From positions 2,900 to 10,606 of the forward strand of contig VBEU01000134.1 in assembly GCA_005883775.1 (NCBI GenBank): a stretch of 7,707 nucleotides of DNA, read 5' to 3'. The notes beneath the pieces were generated by a model. It was not told where the DNA came from. It searched no databases and saw only the letters and a program-made list of their open reading frames with translations. Every line of letters begins with the position of its first letter. Within the stretch, counting starts at the first letter, position 1. This document shows positions 5,382 through 7,707 of this stretch, one piece after another. A program made the position numbers and the translations under genes. The DNA is from Chloroflexota bacterium (GTDB lineage: Bacteria; Chloroflexota; Limnocylindria; P2-11E).

Positions 5382-6235
5382 ATGGCTGGCGGGATCACGG
5401 CGTCTGAGACGGCCGCGCTCATGCTCAACGCCACGAAGTCTTTGGATCATCGGGTGAGCGGAGCCGGCTTCCGGACGAATTCCCTCCGCTACCGATCCTC
5501 GATCACCGGAGAGACGGGCCCGCGGACTGCGGAGACGTTCCTGCTCAACACCCAGCTGCGCCGAGGTGACCGCGAGACGGAAGCCTCCGTCGTTTCCTAC
5601 TACGAAGAGGCCGTGGTGCGCATGCTTGCGATCAGTGTTTCGCCCGCCGGCGAAGTCAGCGGACATTTACCGGCGATCCCATCCAGTTCGAGCAGCTGGC
5701 GGCGCTTCTCTATGCCGCCGCCGGTGTCACGGCGAACGCGGAGGCGCGCTTCGAAGGCTCGGACGAGCCGGTGGTGGTGCAGTTCCGTAGCGCTCCCTCG
5801 CCCGGCGGGCTTTTCGCCATCGATCTCTATCTCTCGATCCAGAAGGTCGTGGGCCTGCTGCCGGGTCTGTACAAGTACGGGCCCCGATCCGCGCGGCTCG
5901 GGATGCTCCGCGGTGCGGATGCGGTGACGGCGGTGCGGCGCGCCTTCTCTTTCCCCGATGAGCTGATCGCGATCTCGAACGCGAACGTCGTCTTCGTTCT
6001 CGTCCTGCGACCTCAAAAGCTCATGCGCAAGTACGGCGATCGCGGCGTGCGCTACGCGTTCATCGAGGCCGGCGAGATCACCCAGAACGTTCACCTGGCG
6101 GTGACTTCTCTCGGATTCGGCAGCGTGGAGTGCGCGGGGTTCTATGACGCCGACATGCTCGAGGCGTTCGGACTGGACGCTGGCACCAACTACGTGGTGC
6201 ACACCATAGTCGTGGGAGTACCGCCAAGTGGATGA
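5382..6235 (+). CDS. SagB-type (McbC-like) azoline dehydrogenase, interrupted by a frameshift near 5639
   Basis: This FMN-dependent nitroreductase-fold enzyme would oxidise azolines in the modified precursor to aromatic azoles. The start ATG 5382 has the strong ribosome site GGGGAGG six bases upstream. The first part, in one frame to about 5639, contains ETFLLNTQLRRGDRETEAS and SYYEEAVVRML, typical of SagB N-termini. The rest is in another frame to TGA 6233-6235. It has ARRRSQRTFTGDPIQFEQLA, then LLYAAAGVT, the FMN-site segment APSPGGLFAIDLY, then RKYGDRGVRYAFIEAGE and a C-terminal TIVVGV strand. The KY pair (about 217-218 of the restored chain) matches the Lys-Tyr motif reported for TOMM dehydrogenases. 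One added base in the TTT at 5638-5640 gives a continuous 284-residue protein. The second frame has a stop at 5567-5569, so the break lies between 5570 and 5642. The Pro-rich linker usual before the RRS motif seems short, so a larger deletion is an alternative. The end overlaps the next gene by 8 bases. Confidence 0.85.
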
Positions 6236-7277
6236 TCGACCGCGCGTCAACATTGCGATGTCACTCGTCGCCCATGGGCCGGGTGTCGTGGAGCTGCGCT
6301 CGGGTACGTGGAACGCGCGCTCCGTCACGTTGACGGACAGCAACGAGCCGTCGCGACTGCTCACGGTCGTCGAACGCCTTGACGGTAGCCGCACCGAGGC
6401 GGAGGTCGCGGCAGAGACGGGCGCTTCCATCGACGAGGTGCGTGCGGTGATCGAGCAGTTGGACCAGAACGGCGTGCTCGATCACGGTCCGATCACGGCG
6501 CGCGACGTGCACCTCGATTTCGTGCGCACGACGCTGGCGAGACGTGACGACCGCGGCGACGTGATGACCGTCCGCCCGGTCCTGATGCTCGGCACCGGGC
6601 CCCTCGCCGACGCGATCGCCGAAGCCCTGGCGGATGTGGCGACGGTGGAGCGGCCGTCATCCGGCAGCTGGTCTCGTCTGAACTCGGTCGACTTCACGAC
6701 TGCCGGCGATGAGATCGACCTGGCGAAACTGGAGCGCGAATTCGCGGAGTGGCAGGGACACTTTCTCGTCGTGGCCACTGAGGTGGTCAACCCGGTGATG
6801 TTGCGTAACGTCAACTGGATCGCTCTCCGGCTGGACACACCGTGGTCGCACGCCGCGCTGGATGGACCGTTCGCCCTGATCGGGCCGACATTCATTCCGC
6901 GTCGCTCACCCTGCTACGACTGCTTTGAGAATCGCACGAGCTTGACCATCCGCGAGCACGCGAGCTATGTCGGCTTCAAACGCGCGATCGCCGGCGGATT
7001 CGTTCGCCAGGGACATCCGCGGCTCAGCCGTCCGGTCCAAGGCATCCTCGCCAGCCTTCTGGCTTTCGAGGTCTCGAACTACCTGCTGACCGACGCGGCG
7101 TTCACCGTGGGCAAGGTGCTCGCGATCTACCTGCCGGCGTTCGAGTTCACGTTCAACGAGTTCCTGCGACTTCCCTCGTGCCGCAGCTGCGTAGGCGATC
7201 TCGAGCGCACCGAACGCCAGCTGCACTTCGACCTTCGCGCCTACATCAACGCTCGGCGGCCCGCCAATGGCAGCTGA
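6228..7277 (+). CDS. TOMM leader peptide-binding E1-like protein (SagC/ocin-ThiF-like cyclodehydratase partner)
   Basis: A 349-residue protein that would bind the precursor leader and present the core to YcaO. Residues 10-95 form a winged-helix-like RiPP recognition element: a strand pair VVELRSGTW, helices EPSRLLTVVERLDG and TEAEVAAETG, and ASIDEVRAVIEQLDQNGVL. Residues 116-134 (RPVLMLGTGPLADAIAEAL) start a Rossmann-like E1 domain whose glycine motif is GTGP. It is degenerate relative to active ThiF/E1 enzymes, as is usual in this family. PCYDCFENR (C229, C232) and PSCRSC (C318, C321) make a four-cysteine zinc site. This matches the bacteriocin-cyclodehydratase/TOMM leader-binding family rather than a complete YcaO fusion. 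The start is GTG 6228, overlapping the dehydrogenase stop by 8 bases, with GGGAG at 6214-6218 upstream. The stop overlaps the YcaO ATG, so the three enzymes are very likely translationally coupled. Confidence 0.9.
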   Translation: MDDRPRVNIAMSLVAHGPGVVELRSGTWNARSVTLTDSNEPSRLLTVVERLDGSRTEAEVAAETGASIDEVRAVIEQLDQNGVLDHGPITARDVHLDFVRTTLARRDDRGDVMTVRPVLMLGTGPLADAIAEALADVATVERPSSGSWSRLNSVDFTTAGDEIDLAKLEREFAEWQGHFLVVATEVVNPVMLRNVNWIALRLDTPWSHAALDGPFALIGPTFIPRRSPCYDCFENRTSLTIREHASYVGFKRAIAGGFVRQGHPRLSRPVQGILASLLAFEVSNYLLTDAAFTVGKVLAIYLPAFEFTFNEFLRLPSCRSCVGDLERTERQLHFDLRAYINARRPANGS

Positions 7278-7707
7278 GGCGACCCTGGTGAGCGGAGCGC
7301 GCGCTCGCGGACTCGACCCGCGGGTAGCCGCGCTCCTGGACCGCATGGTGAGCCCGCTCTGCGGCTTCGATAAGTCGATGGCGTTCTCGCTGCGCGACGG
7401 CCTCATGCCCCGGATCGAGGTGGTCATCCCGCAGTTCGCCGCGCTTCACCGCCTGCTCGGCCTCGATCGTCCTCTTTCGTACCACATCGGGGGTTATGGC
7501 TTGCGCGCCGAGGAGGCGATGATGCGCGCCCTGGGCGAAACGCTCGAGCGCTACTCGCACATGGTGATCTCGGGCTTCCGCGAGGCTCAGATGCCCTTCG
7601 TTCCGTGGCGCGAGATCGCAGCGTCGGGCGCATTCTTCGGCCCGGCGGATTTTCGGCCGTTCACCGACGCTCAGTACGAGCGTGAAGGTTTTCCCTTCAC
7701 GCGGTGG
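7267..7707 (+). CDS. YcaO-domain cyclodehydratase (SagD-like), 3' end outside window
   Basis: The first 147 residues of a YcaO protein; the frame is open to the window edge. YcaO enzymes use ATP to activate backbone amides so that Cys, Ser or Thr side chains cyclise to azolines. Residues 18-54 (PRVAALLDRMVSPLCGF, then MPRIEVVIPQF) are the usual entry strands. IGGYGLRAEEAMMRALGETLERYS (74-97) is the ATP/magnesium region, with E91 and E94 in the conserved EALER-type helix. The classical GGKG glycine motif reads GGYG here. FREAQMPFVPWREI and the following segment match the next part of the domain. The ATG at 7267 overlaps the E1-like gene by 11 bases. GTG 7288 in the same frame lies eight bases after GAGG (7276-7279) and clear of the upstream stop, so it may be the real start. 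Discrete SagC- and SagD-like proteins, as in the streptolysin S operon, are expected to form a complex. Confidence 0.9.
   Translation, partial: MAAEATLVSGARARGLDPRVAALLDRMVSPLCGFDKSMAFSLRDGLMPRIEVVIPQFAALHRLLGLDRPLSYHIGGYGLRAEEAMMRALGETLERYSHMVISGFREAQMPFVPWREIAASGAFFGPADFRPFTDAQYEREGFPFTRW

Noticed and set aside
5630..5645. Programmed -1 ribosomal frameshift in the SagB-type gene
   Set aside because: No X XXY YYZ slippery heptamer in the proper frame and no obvious stimulatory stem was seen; an indel is simpler.
5600..6430. 276-codon minus-strand frame across the SagB-type and E1-like genes
   Set aside because: Antisense to clear SagB motifs and without any family signature of its own.

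Overview
The window comes from a high-GC bacterium. It has dense, short-spaced genes, frequent GTG starts, overlapping stop/start codons and strong G/C preference at third codon positions. Actinomycetota, Chloroflexota or a Dormibacterota-like soil lineage would fit, but nothing here fixes the phylum. No rRNA, tRNA, transposase or CRISPR array was seen.

Left part (1-2511): a plus-strand run of three closely packed genes. These are the 3' end of a GT4 glycosyltransferase, a clan GH-A (GH5-like) glycoside hydrolase whose GTG overlaps the glycosyltransferase stop, and a short protein resembling the C-terminal half of a class I SAM methyltransferase but lacking the glycine-rich SAM loop. A perfect 11-bp hairpin at 2468-2493 lies between this run and a convergent minus-strand gene for a membrane protein of unknown function (2512-3567).

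Middle part (3568-5129): a YdeI/OmpD-associated-like gene that has lost its conserved centre and frame (3689-4145), a possible 32-residue membrane peptide on the minus strand (4148-4246), and an AHL-lactonase-like metallo-beta-lactamase gene (best start 4266). A 150-bp gap follows with a weak terminator-like hairpin and a candidate promoter.

Right part (5130-7707, running off the edge): the start of a thiazole/oxazole-modified microcin (TOMM) RiPP cluster in the order precursor, SagB-type dehydrogenase, E1-like leader-binding/cyclodehydratase partner, YcaO. This is the sagA-B-C-D order of the streptolysin S operon. The 60-residue precursor has a charged leader, a VAPG element at the presumed leader/core boundary, and a core in which half the residues are Ser, Thr or Cys, including CCC. 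A 15-bp perfect hairpin separates the precursor from the enzyme genes and probably sets a high precursor-to-enzyme ratio. In the inferred scheme the E1-like protein recruits the leader, YcaO uses ATP to cyclise Cys/Ser/Thr to azolines, and the SagB-type flavoenzyme oxidises these to azoles. Protease, transport and immunity genes would lie beyond 7707. As sequenced, the SagB gene carries a frameshift near 5639, so the pathway works only if this is a sequence error or is bypassed.
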